Of a DNA stretch of 25,309 nt, positions 1 through 6,927 are shown piece after piece; position 1 is the stretch's first letter; the number at the start of each line of letters is the position of its first letter. A program made the translations under genes and the position numbers. Under the pieces are notes generated by a model, which made no database searches, was not told the DNA's origin, and was given only the letters and a program-made list of their open reading frames with translations. The stretch comes from Nitrospinota bacterium (GTDB lineage Bacteria > Nitrospinota_A > JADGAW01): the NCBI GenBank assembly GCA_015231815.1, contig JADGAW010000007.1, positions 1-25,309 on the forward strand, given 5' to 3'.

Positions 1-94
1 AGCTTCTCCCATCAACAGTCTCAAGAGTTAATTGGTTTTTATCTCTATTTTTCAGAACTCTTTAGGAATTGATTTTCATTAATTTTTTACGTAC

Positions 95-2614
95 CTATGC
101 TGTTACGGTAATGACATTGGAAATAGTTCCATAAATACTTTGACCTTGGAAAAATGAAAGAATATTTCGAGCAAACCGGTTTTGCTGACGCTGGTTAAAT
201 CCACCAAGATCCGGCTCATTGGGAGCATTTGCCGCCGGGTCTCTTACCAGCATCTGGTTGAGAAGGTTTTCTTCGTTTGCAATTGTTCCATTATCCTTAT
301 TCAACAGGACATCAAGGGTGTCATTTACCAGAGTTGCGGGTCCCAGTTGAGAATCAGTAAAGAAGTTAAAAATATCTCCCGGATTATTCAAGAGTGCCTT
401 TTGCAGTTCATTCTTGTCAAAGACAATCTTCCCGTCAGATGCCGAACCAATATTCACTGCCTTTAACGCCTCAAAGGAAGAATTACTTCCTACCGGGGTA
501 AGAGCTCCGGCACTTATGCCAACAACAGTAGCACCGGGCTGAAAACCATTTGCTCCAGCTTTCTCCAACTTATCTGAAATGTTTTGTGCAACAAGAGTAT
601 TAACCTTTTCTTTGCTGTTAACGTTTACCGGTAATCCAATCTCCCTTAATTTTTCTATAACGATATTGTCTGGAGTATTTCCTCCTGTTACTGAACCAAG
701 TAAGCTCTGTCGAACATATGCGGCTGATGAATTTCCCCGCAGAAGAGCCAGACTTCCTCCAGAATTATCCATTGAGCTATTCAGAAAATTCATAACTTCG
801 TTGTAGCCATCAACAAAATCCTTAACAAGATTTAGCGCCTTTTCTGCAGTATCCTTAACCTTAATTGTCTGCTCGACATTCGAAACTTCCTTCAACTTAA
901 TTGTAGCGTTGCTGATAACATCGGTAACCTCATTGTTATAACGGGTGTATTGTTTATTGTCGACCGTCAGTATTGAATCCTGAGCTTTGGTTTCATTTTT
1001 ATTTACGTACCGAAATGCAGCACTTTCATTGCTATATGATTGTTGGTCTAATTCTTTGGCAAGCCTTCGTTCGATAAAACCTAACGACTCAAGAACCGAT
1101 TGTCCATCAGAATCGCCACTGACAATAACATTGTGTCGGGAATCATTGCCTCTATAGTTAAGAACAAGTCTTTTATCATAAATGGTAGCAACAATATTAT
1201 GCTCTTTTGTTCCACCGTCAAGAACATTATTTCCGTTCACATCCTCTTTTGAAGAAAGAACTCCATCATTATTACTGTCTTCCCGAATATAGATTCGTGA
1301 GTTTTCTTTTCCAACAACATAGGTATCGATAAGTCCGTTGCCGTTATAGTCCTCTGCCCCGCTTAACTTTCCATCTTTATTGGAATCTTCCCCATAATTT
1401 ATTTTGTCCCGTATATTTATCAGGGTATCGGTACTGGTTACTGTAATCTTACTTTCGTTCACCTTAAATGTTCCCGACAAACCCAGGGCAGTATTTTCAT
1501 CAACGACCTGATCTGATTCAAGAACATGAAAACTCGCAAGCTGAGAGCTGACTATGGTATGTTGACCTGCCTTAGCATTAGGATTTGTTGATACCTCAAC
1601 AAAACTGCTGTTGGAGCTTGTTACGTTATTTACCGAATAGTTTGAGAAATTGGTTAGTTGACTGGTTTTTTCCCTAAGACTGGTAAGGCTGGTTTTGAGA
1701 TGACTCCAAAACTTTGATACTGCCCGAAGTCTGTCACTATCGATTGATTGCTGTCCAGAAACGATACTGACATTATTGTATCTACCAATACTATTTGCCA
1801 AACCTTGAAACTTAAATGAACTTCCATACCCAATTGCTCCAATAGAGGGAATGCCTGTAGAACTTGAGATATGACTTTGCAAGGCCATTTCACCTTTTCT
1901 TGTTAAGTCAATATGATCTTCTTTATTTATATTTTTTTCCCCTTCCCCGGTAATAGCGTTTGCTTTTTCAAGGTTGCTATCTTTAAGTTCATTCCCCTTC
2001 GACAACTCAATTTTCTGTACCTGCTCCTCAAGTTTTTTTATTTTTGCATATTTGCCGTTATCACCACTTTTTTGCTTAAGTTCATTCTGTTTTTCTCCGA
2101 TATAGGTTTTATCAGGCAACTGTTTAACATTACTTCCTTCCTTAACGTTAGGTGAATGAAGCTGATTAGGAAAACTTGATTCTCTCTTTAACCTGCTCAG
2201 TTCATTTCTTAACAGAAGTTCGTTAAAACTTGCATCCATTAAGTTTCTGGAAAAATCGTGCACTCCTTTGCCTGAAATCCTCTGGTTTGGAAGAGCAGAA
2301 TTTTGAGCAACGAGCGGTTTTGTCTTGGTGAGTTTTGTTACCCCTTCCGCTACAGGCCCTTTTTGTGTGAGGGTAATTTTGTAGGAAACATCTTGTTCTA
2401 CCTGTTCGTTCCGAGCAAGCGCACTCAACCTGTTGTGGTTTGCGTGACCTCGTTCATGACCGGTTACATAAGCAATATTGAGGTTAAGAGGATACTTTTC
2501 AGTTCTTCCATGACCTTTATAGCTTAAACCGTTAGGTTCTCCACCTACTTTGTTGTTTCCCGAACGGTTACTGCCATAACCGTTCGGGGCAAAAGGGTTG
2601 ACTGCGGTAACCAA
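95..2614 (-). CDS. FliD-like flagellar hook-associated protein with N-terminal HExxH domain and EF-hand loops
   Basis: FliD proteins cap the flagellar filament and help flagellin assemble. Numbering is from the TTG at 2614 (839 aa). Residues 297-370 resemble the FliD N-domain (WSHLKTSLTSL, then a TIVSSQLASFHVL stretch and ALGLSGTF). Residues 547-757 resemble the FliD C-domain, ending in a typical KALLNNPGDIFNFFT segment (742-753). The first ~100 residues are foreign to FliD: HERGH at 53-57 followed by ALARNEQVEQDVSYKITL, like the HExxH families related to SprA-type putative metalloproteases. A charged, partly coiled-coil linker (~130-240) follows. Two 12-residue EF-hand loops (410-421, 446-457), each followed by a short DxNxN loop, lie inside the FliD region. 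The usual C-terminal coiled helix is not recognisable. The TTG is preferred because GGAGG lies 9 nt upstream and a sigma-28-like promoter overlaps the alternative ATG at 2653, which has no SD and would give 852 aa. FliD homology is strong; peptidase activity is inferred. Confidence 0.85.
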   Translation of the reverse strand: MVTAVNPFAPNGYGSNRSGNNKVGGEPNGLSYKGHGRTEKYPLNLNIAYVTGHERGHANHNRLSALARNEQVEQDVSYKITLTQKGPVAEGVTKLTKTKPLVAQNSALPNQRISGKGVHDFSRNLMDASFNELLLRNELSRLKRESSFPNQLHSPNVKEGSNVKQLPDKTYIGEKQNELKQKSGDNGKYAKIKKLEEQVQKIELSKGNELKDSNLEKANAITGEGEKNINKEDHIDLTRKGEMALQSHISSSTGIPSIGAIGYGSSFKFQGLANSIGRYNNVSIVSGQQSIDSDRLRAVSKFWSHLKTSLTSLREKTSQLTNFSNYSVNNVTSSNSSFVEVSTNPNAKAGQHTIVSSQLASFHVLESDQVVDENTALGLSGTFKVNESKITVTSTDTLINIRDKINYGEDSNKDGKLSGAEDYNGNGLIDTYVVGKENSRIYIREDSNNDGVLSSKEDVNGNNVLDGGTKEHNIVATIYDKRLVLNYRGNDSRHNVIVSGDSDGQSVLESLGFIERRLAKELDQQSYSNESAAFRYVNKNETKAQDSILTVDNKQYTRYNNEVTDVISNATIKLKEVSNVEQTIKVKDTAEKALNLVKDFVDGYNEVMNFLNSSMDNSGGSLALLRGNSSAAYVRQSLLGSVTGGNTPDNIVIEKLREIGLPVNVNSKEKVNTLVAQNISDKLEKAGANGFQPGATVVGISAGALTPVGSNSSFEALKAVNIGSASDGKIVFDKNELQKALLNNPGDIFNFFTDSQLGPATLVNDTLDVLLNKDNGTIANEENLLNQMLVRDPAANAPNEPDLGGFNQRQQNRFARNILSFFQGQSIYGTISNVITVTA

Positions 2615-2623
2615 CCTAACCAC

Positions 2624-2628
2624 CTCCA
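2624..2628 (-). promoter_or_regulatory. Shine-Dalgarno deciding the start of the FliD-like gene
   Basis: GGAGG on the minus strand lies 9 nt before a TTG at 2614. The upstream ATG at 2653 has no comparable site. Together with the sigma-28-like promoter ending at 2652 this favours TTG as the true start. Inference from spacing only. Confidence 0.5.
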
Positions 2629-2651
2629 CGTTAAAGTTCTCCGTATTTAGC

Positions 2652-2678
2652 ATATCGGTGGAAAACCTTTAGTCTTTA
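2652..2678 (-). promoter_or_regulatory. Candidate sigma-28 (FliA) promoter of the FliD-like gene
   Basis: On the minus strand TAAAGACT (2678-2671), an 11-nt spacer, then ACCGATAT (2659-2652). The enteric FliA consensus is TAAAGTTT-N11-GCCGATAA, so each half matches 6 of 8 with exact spacing. Transcription would begin near 2645, leaving a leader of about 30 nt that contains the GGAGG and the TTG start. A late-flagellar promoter fits a FliD-like product. Confidence 0.5.
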
Positions 2679-2767
2679 ATTTTTCTCTCAAAAACTTATA
2701 TGTGAAAATGCGTTGATAATTTAAATGACTAAAGAAAGTATTGGAAAAATTGCCTCAGAAAAAAATA

Positions 2768-2814
2768 TTTATAAAGGAGAGTAACAGGTAAGTAAAACAG
2801 CCTTACCAGCTTCT
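2768..2814. repeat. Copy B of a permuted intergenic repeat
   Basis: Contains TTTATAAAGGAGAGT (2768-2782), AGGTAA (2786-2791) and CTTACCAGCTTCT (2802-2814). The same three words occur at 19595-19639 in a different order. It abuts the stop codon of the hydroxyacid dehydrogenase gene. The AGGTAA and CTTACC words also form the small hairpin at 2787-2807. Confidence 0.55.
2787..2807 (-). terminator. Weak hairpin behind the hydroxyacid dehydrogenase gene
   Basis: GGTAAG (2787-2792) and CTTACC (2802-2807) form a 6-bp stem with a 9-nt loop just after the stop codon read on the minus strand. A U-rich run appears only further downstream, near 2770-2760. It could be a terminator or simply part of the repeat element. 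Confidence 0.3.
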
Positions 2815-3745
2815 AGGAAAGAAGAAAGGTTTTGATATTTTCAGAAATTCCTTGAATAAGGCGTTGACGTGCTTCAATAGATGTCCAGGCAATATGAGGG
2901 GTTATTAGAAGTCGTTCTTTTCTTTCAACCATGTTTAATGGATTATTTTCCAAAGGGGGCTCTTTTGATAAAACATCAAGTCCGGCATACAGGTCAAGAG
3001 TATCAACCGCTTCCGCTAAATCACCCTCATGAATAATCCCGCCTCTTCCCATGTTTAAGATAATTGCTCCTTTTTTTAATAAAAGCAGCTCATTTTTCCC
3101 AATAAGGTTTTCCGTTTGTTCATTTAATGGAGCATGAATTGAAATAATATCTGATGTTTTGAGAAGTTCATGAAGAGAAGAATGTTCAAAGCCTCCGTTC
3201 AAATTAACTCCGGAAGTAGAATGGTAAATTACCTTACAACCAAAAGCATTTGCCACCGTGGCGACCTTTTTCCCAATTGCTCCTAAACCTATAATTCCCC
3301 AAACCTTGTTGTTGAGTTCAAAATATGGTCTGTCATGATTGGTAAAAATTGGGCTTTTTGACCAATCTCCTGATTTAACAAAGGTATCATAATAGTTTAG
3401 CGATTCCAACAGGTAAAAAAGTGATGCAAAGGTATGTTGAACAACACTGTCAGTTGAATAGCCAACAACATTTTTTACAATAATGCCTTTTTTTGTAGCA
3501 TATTCTGTATCAATATTATTTGTTCCCGTTGCAGCTACACAGATAAGCTTTAGAGAGGGAGAACTGTCGATGACTTCTTGGTCAATGACCACTTTATTTG
3601 TAATGACAATATCGACCTGTTTTACTCTTTTAATCGTTTCTTCCTTTTGGGTTGTAGGATATATGATGAGGTTTCCAAAGGTTTCAAGAGATGACAGATC
3701 AATATCATCTCCAAGAGTTCTTGCATCAAGAACGGCAATATTCAT
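2813..3745 (-). CDS. D-2-hydroxyacid dehydrogenase (glycerate/hydroxypyruvate reductase-like)
   Basis: A 310-residue NAD(P)-dependent D-isomer 2-hydroxyacid dehydrogenase, expected to reduce a 2-keto acid such as hydroxypyruvate in the cytosol. The Rossmann motif GLGAIG is at 153-158. The catalytic triad of the family is intact: Arg in NMGRGG (R234), Glu in SKEPP (E262) and His in TPHIAW (H284). After the second beta strand the sequence is YHSTSG, without the acidic residue usual in NAD-specific enzymes, so NADP use is possible. The length is normal. It is the last gene of an operon with the epimerase and thiG; only 5 nt separate it from the thiG stop. Substrate is not certain; HprA-type glycerate dehydrogenase is the closest impression. 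Confidence 0.88.
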   Translation of the reverse strand: MNIAVLDARTLGDDIDLSSLETFGNLIIYPTTQKEETIKRVKQVDIVITNKVVIDQEVIDSSPSLKLICVAATGTNNIDTEYATKKGIIVKNVVGYSTDSVVQHTFASLFYLLESLNYYDTFVKSGDWSKSPIFTNHDRPYFELNNKVWGIIGLGAIGKKVATVANAFGCKVIYHSTSGVNLNGGFEHSSLHELLKTSDIISIHAPLNEQTENLIGKNELLLLKKGAIILNMGRGGIIHEGDLAEAVDTLDLYAGLDVLSKEPPLENNPLNMVERKERLLITPHIAWTSIEARQRLIQGISENIKTFLLS

Positions 3746-3750
3746 GAAAA

Positions 3751-4521
3751 CTATTCGTTGAGAAAACCAGTAAGGGGAGAAGAAGCAGAAGCTTCAAATT
3801 GTGGTGTGGAAGGCTTTGAAAGATAAGCATTTCTTCCAGCAATAACACTCATTTTAAAAGCATCCGCAAGTAAAACGGGGTTACCGGCAATAGCAATTGC
3901 GGTATTTACCAAAACAGCGTCGGCTCCCATTTCCATTGCTTCTGAAGCATGTGAAGGAAGACCTATTCCTGCATCTACAACAACAGGAACTGTTGACTGT
4001 TCAATAATTATTTCCAACATATTTCGTGTTCTTATTCCCTGATTTGTTCCTATTGGAGCTCCAAGCGGCATAACTGCTGCCGTTCCAACATCGCTGAGCT
4101 TTTTTGCCAAAACAGGGTCTGCATTTATATAAGGTAAAACCGTAAAGCCTTCTTTAACGAGAATTTCTGCGGCTTTTAATGTCTCAACCGGATCAGGAAG
4201 CAAAAAACGAACATCAGGAGTAACTTCCAGTTTTATCCAGTCAGAAATACCGGATGCTTTTGCCATCCTCGCTAAACGAATTGCCTCTTCCGCATCTTTA
4301 GCACCTGATGTATTGGGTAGAATTAAATATTTTTCCGGATTAATATAATCGAGAATATCGTAATATTTTGCATTAAGGTCAATTCTTCTTAAAGCAACAG
4401 TAACCATTTCTGTTTGCGCCGCTTCAATAGATTGTTTCATTATTTCCGGAGACGGGAATTTTCCTGTGCCTATAAATAACCTTGATGTAAAGGTTTTACC
4501 CCCTATTGTCAGTCTATCCAA
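3751..4521 (-). CDS. thiG: Thiazole synthase ThiG
   Basis: ThiG joins 1-deoxy-D-xylulose 5-phosphate, dehydroglycine and the sulfur of ThiS thiocarboxylate to make the thiazole of thiamine. The 256-residue protein has the usual length and order: FIGTGKF (16-22), the LPNTSGA segment (68-74), Schiff-base Lys in WIKLEV (K97), the PLGAPIGTNQGI loop (152-163) and DAGIGLPSHA (183-192). The start is TTG, preceded by AGGA at a suitable distance; that SD overlaps the region just after the epimerase stop 10 nt upstream. No thiS, thiF or thiH lies beside it, unlike the common thiSGH cluster, so its sulfur carrier must be encoded elsewhere. Identification is firm. Confidence 0.96.
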   Translation of the reverse strand: MDRLTIGGKTFTSRLFIGTGKFPSPEIMKQSIEAAQTEMVTVALRRIDLNAKYYDILDYINPEKYLILPNTSGAKDAEEAIRLARMAKASGISDWIKLEVTPDVRFLLPDPVETLKAAEILVKEGFTVLPYINADPVLAKKLSDVGTAAVMPLGAPIGTNQGIRTRNMLEIIIEQSTVPVVVDAGIGLPSHASEAMEMGADAVLVNTAIAIAGNPVLLADAFKMSVIAGRNAYLSKPSTPQFEASASSPLTGFLNE

Positions 4522-4531
4522 AACGTCCTGT

Positions 4532-5485
4532 TTAATAATTATAGTAGCTTGTGTACCACACGATAAAGCGGTTAATGCCCTCTTCGATTACAGTCTTTGG
4601 TTCAAAGCCCAATTCAGACTGAGCCAGTTCAATATCAGCATAAGTATCTGGGACATCTCCATCCTGAAGGGGCATAAATTCCTTTATTGCTTCTTTTCCT
4701 AAGGACTTTTCAATACATTCAATAAAATAGAGCAATTCTACCTGACGATGATTACCAAGGTTATAAACCTTTGAAAGATTGTCTTTTTCTACAGCAGCAC
4801 AAACTCCGGCAACAATATCATCAATATAGGTAAAATCTCTTTTCATTTTCCCATGATTAAAAACCCGAATGGGTTCCTCATCCAGAATTGCTTTTGTAAA
4901 AAGAAAAAGAGCCATATCTGGTCTTCCCCAAGGACCATAAACGGTAAAGAAACGAAAACCGCAGACATTTAAATCATACAGATTATTGTAGGTATAAGCA
5001 GTTAATTCATTGCTTCGTTTTGTTGATGCGTAGAGAGATAAAGGCTGTTCTACAGGATCTTTTTCGCTAAAGGGTATTTTTTTATTCCCTCCATAAACAG
5101 AAGAAGAGGAAGCGTACAGGAACTTTTTGACCTTAAACTCCTTAGAGAGTTCAATGATATTTAAAAACCCTTGCCCGTTAACCTGTTGGTAGATAAAAGG
5201 GTTAATTAAAGAATACCGAACACCTGCCTGAGCGGCAAGGTTGATAACAATATCAGGTTCATGTTTAATAAAAACCTTTCTCAGTTCAAGCAGTTCAGAA
5301 ATATCGGTTTTTTCGAAGATAAAATGTTTATTTCCCTCTAGACCTTTTAATCGGTCACGCTTTAAATTGACATCATAATAATCGTTTAAATTATCTACTC
5401 CAATAACTGAGTGCCCATTTTCTATGAGTTTGTTGGAAGTATGAAAACCGATAAAGCCTGCTGCACCAGTAACAAGAATTTTCAT
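4532..5485 (-). CDS. NAD-dependent UDP-sugar epimerase (UDP-glucuronate 4-epimerase-like)
   Basis: A 317-residue extended short-chain dehydrogenase acting on nucleotide sugars. The NAD motif GAAGFIG is at 7-13, NLAAQAGVRYS near 82-92, the catalytic YASTK (Y152, K156) with an upstream ASSSSVYG, and RFFTVYGPWGRPDMA near 178-192, which is characteristic of UDP-glucuronate/galacturonate 4-epimerases (CapI/LspL group). It therefore probably supplies a uronic acid for surface polysaccharide. First gene of the operon with thiG and the hydroxyacid dehydrogenase. An extended -10 promoter lies about 40 nt upstream. There is no clear SD. Exact substrate (UDP-glucuronate or UDP-GlcNAc type) is inferred from the family signature. 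Confidence 0.88.
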   Translation of the reverse strand: MKILVTGAAGFIGFHTSNKLIENGHSVIGVDNLNDYYDVNLKRDRLKGLEGNKHFIFEKTDISELLELRKVFIKHEPDIVINLAAQAGVRYSLINPFIYQQVNGQGFLNIIELSKEFKVKKFLYASSSSVYGGNKKIPFSEKDPVEQPLSLYASTKRSNELTAYTYNNLYDLNVCGFRFFTVYGPWGRPDMALFLFTKAILDEEPIRVFNHGKMKRDFTYIDDIVAGVCAAVEKDNLSKVYNLGNHRQVELLYFIECIEKSLGKEAIKEFMPLQDGDVPDTYADIELAQSELGFEPKTVIEEGINRFIVWYTSYYNY

Positions 5486-5526
5486 CTAAACAATTAAAGG
5501 GTAAGGAGAGAATACATGAGGTGGTT

Positions 5527-5535
5527 ATTATAGCA
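5527..5535 (-). promoter_or_regulatory. Extended -10 promoter for the epimerase-thiG-dehydrogenase operon
   Basis: Minus strand TGCTATAAT, a perfect extended -10, lies 42 nt before the epimerase ATG. No good -35 is visible at 16-18 nt, as is common for extended -10 promoters. Confidence 0.5.
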
Positions 5536-5568
5536 AATGATGGTGTAATGAATGGGGTGGAAAGAGGT

Positions 5569-5602
5569 TTTAAGCAGGCAAGCGAAAGCTTGCCTGCTTA
5601 AA
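5569..5602 (-). terminator. Perfect 15-bp hairpin after the HU gene
   Basis: The arms 5569-5583 and 5588-5602 are exact reverse complements (core AAGCAGGCAAGC) around a 4-nt loop, GAAA on the plus strand and TTTC on the minus strand. The hairpin begins 3 nt past the HU stop codon, which suits a transcript end, but no long U-tract follows on the minus strand. It may instead stabilise the 3' end or be a dispersed palindromic element. There is one copy in the window. Confidence 0.6.
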
Positions 5603-5605
5603 GAA

Positions 5606-5878
5606 TTAGTTTACTGAGCTTTTTAAAGCAGAACCACACTTGAACTTAACTGTGTTACAAGCTGGAATGTTAATTGGCTGTCGAGTTGCTGGGTTAACAC
5701 CTTTTTTTGCCGCTCTTTTTGCAACAGAAAATGTGCCGAAACCAATTAATTGCACAGAGTTACCTGATTTAAGACTACCGGAAATATTATTTATGACGGA
5801 TTCCAAAGCAGACTTAGCGTCTTTTTTTGATAAGCCTGAATCTTCAGATATTGCATTGATTAAATCGTTCTTATTCAC
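5606..5878 (-). CDS. HU/IHF family DNA-binding protein
   Basis: A 90-residue histone-like nucleoid protein that binds and bends DNA as a dimer. It begins NKNDLINAI like typical HU, carries SKKDAK in helix 1-2, the VQLIGFGTF strand and the arm sequence NPATRQPINIPA with the Pro that intercalates in DNA, and ends at the usual length. The start is GTG at 5878: GGAGGT (5885-5890) sits 6 nt upstream. The ATG at 5896 would add six residues encoded by the SD itself and is rejected. Preceded by a strong sigma-70-type promoter and followed by a perfect hairpin, so it is probably monocistronic. Two Cys residues near the C-terminus (IPACNTVKFKCG) are unusual for HU. Confidence 0.95.
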   Translation of the reverse strand: MNKNDLINAISEDSGLSKKDAKSALESVINNISGSLKSGNSVQLIGFGTFSVAKRAAKKGVNPATRQPINIPACNTVKFKCGSALKSSVN

Positions 5879-5884
5879 TATTAC

Positions 5885-5890
5885 ACCTCC
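5885..5890 (-). promoter_or_regulatory. Shine-Dalgarno deciding the HU start
   Basis: GGAGGT on the minus strand, 6 nt before the GTG at 5878. It lies inside the longer open frame that begins at 5896 and so excludes that ATG as the main start. Confidence 0.8.
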
Positions 5891-5930
5891 CTTCAAACAG
5901 TTTTTGTTAATAATATTAATTAGGTTAAGG

Positions 5931-5959
5931 ATTATAAGCTACAAATTTATTTTATACAA
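5931..5959 (-). promoter_or_regulatory. Sigma-70 promoter of the HU gene
   Basis: TTGTAT (5959-5954), a 17-nt spacer and TATAAT (5936-5931) on the minus strand. Initiation near 5924 would give a leader of about 46 nt. The -10 is perfect and the -35 matches TTG. Confidence 0.7.
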
Positions 5960-6002
5960 GTAAAAAATGAAAACTTTTTACTTTTTTACACAGAAAATAC
6001 TT

Positions 6003-6665
6003 TTATTTAAAATACCTTTCTGCCTGCGACGTAATTTCCAGAAATAGTTTTTCTATTTCATCAATTCTAACCTTTAACTCTGCTTTGCTCAAATCAGAGT
6101 CAACATATATTGGATCACTAAAAACAAAAACTACCTTGGAAAAAGGTAATGGAACCTTAAATTTATCCCATGAATTAAAGGTAATTTTTCTGGAAAAATC
6201 TGAAGCAATAAGTATCAATGGACTACCGGTCATTTTTGCCAATAAAGGAGTGCCTTTCTGGAGTTTTTGAAAAGGTCCCCGTGAGCCATCACCAATAGAT
6301 AAAACATGATTTCCCTCTTCCATCCATTTTTTCATTTCATATAATGCTTTCGTCGGCTGCTTATAGCTGGAACCTCTAATTACGTTAATACCAAAATCAT
6401 TCGAGAGTTGAGTGATAATTTCCCCGTCCTTACTGGGACTAACGAGATTTGCGTACTTACCATTCCATCGATACACATAAGGCAGGGCAAAGAAATTGCC
6501 ATGCCAGGCAGAATAAACAATTGATTTCCCATCTTTCAGGCATCTCTTTTCTCCTTCCCGGTTAACGAAAGAATACCGTAAGGTTGAATTAACGACATAA
6601 ACAACAAAAAAAATAATTTTATAGAGAATTATTAAAAAAAAAGAATTACTATTATTTTCAACCAT
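6003..6665 (-). CDS. DUF374 lysophospholipid acyltransferase family protein
   Basis: A 220-residue protein of the DUF374 family, related to acyltransferases of lipid A and phospholipid synthesis. A hydrophobic N-terminal segment (about 8-26) should anchor it in the inner membrane. The conserved blocks are in order: AWHGNFF with the catalytic-type His (H55), SKDGEII (78-84), VIRGSS (95-100), DGSRGP (126-131) and a C-terminal KVVFVFSDPI strand. Most family members have DGPRGP; here Ser replaces the Pro. No SD precedes the ATG. Downstream HU has its own promoter. The donor and acceptor cannot be told from sequence. Confidence 0.85.
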   Translation of the reverse strand: MVENNSNSFFLIILYKIIFFVVYVVNSTLRYSFVNREGEKRCLKDGKSIVYSAWHGNFFALPYVYRWNGKYANLVSPSKDGEIITQLSNDFGINVIRGSSYKQPTKALYEMKKWMEEGNHVLSIGDGSRGPFQKLQKGTPLLAKMTGSPLILIASDFSRKITFNSWDKFKVPLPFSKVVFVFSDPIYVDSDLSKAELKVRIDEIEKLFLEITSQAERYFK

Positions 6666-6854
6666 AACGTTAAGGAATTAAATAAAACTACCTTGGGTTA
6701 ATAATCACTAAAAGTGCTTATTTGCCCAACAGTAGGGTTGTTTACCATTATACATGGAGCTATTTTATACGATATTTTAATATAAAAATTTTTCTGGCTT
6801 GGAAATTGCTCTAGTCAAAATATTGTCTTCAAGGAGTTCTAAAGCCCTATATTA

Positions 6855-6885
6855 TTGGATAGTTAAATAAAAGTAGGGTTATAAT
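6855..6885 (+). promoter_or_regulatory. Candidate promoter of mltD
   Basis: TTGGAT (6855-6860), a 19-nt spacer and a perfect TATAAT (6880-6885). The spacing is long, so the -10 carries most of the weight. A transcript would start near 6892 and have a leader of about 36 nt. Confidence 0.4.
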
Positions 6886-6927
6886 ACCTTGAATTAACCT
6901 TTTTTGTATGAACCTAATAATTGATAT

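Noticed and set aside
1..94. Possible end or start of a further gene at the left edge (short open frames on both strands, an ATG at 12 on the minus strand)
   Set aside because: Too short to recognise any family and without a clear ribosome site; nothing can be supported from 94 bases.
1913..2155. Plus-strand open frame opposite the FliD-like gene with a hydrophobic product
   Set aside because: Mirror of the coiled, Lys/Glu-rich linker coding on the other strand; no ribosome site and no family resemblance.
2615..2653. Extra 13 N-terminal residues of the FliD-like protein from ATG 2653
   Set aside because: No SD at that ATG, and the sigma-28-like -10 overlaps it; the TTG at 2614 with GGAGG is preferred, though not proven.
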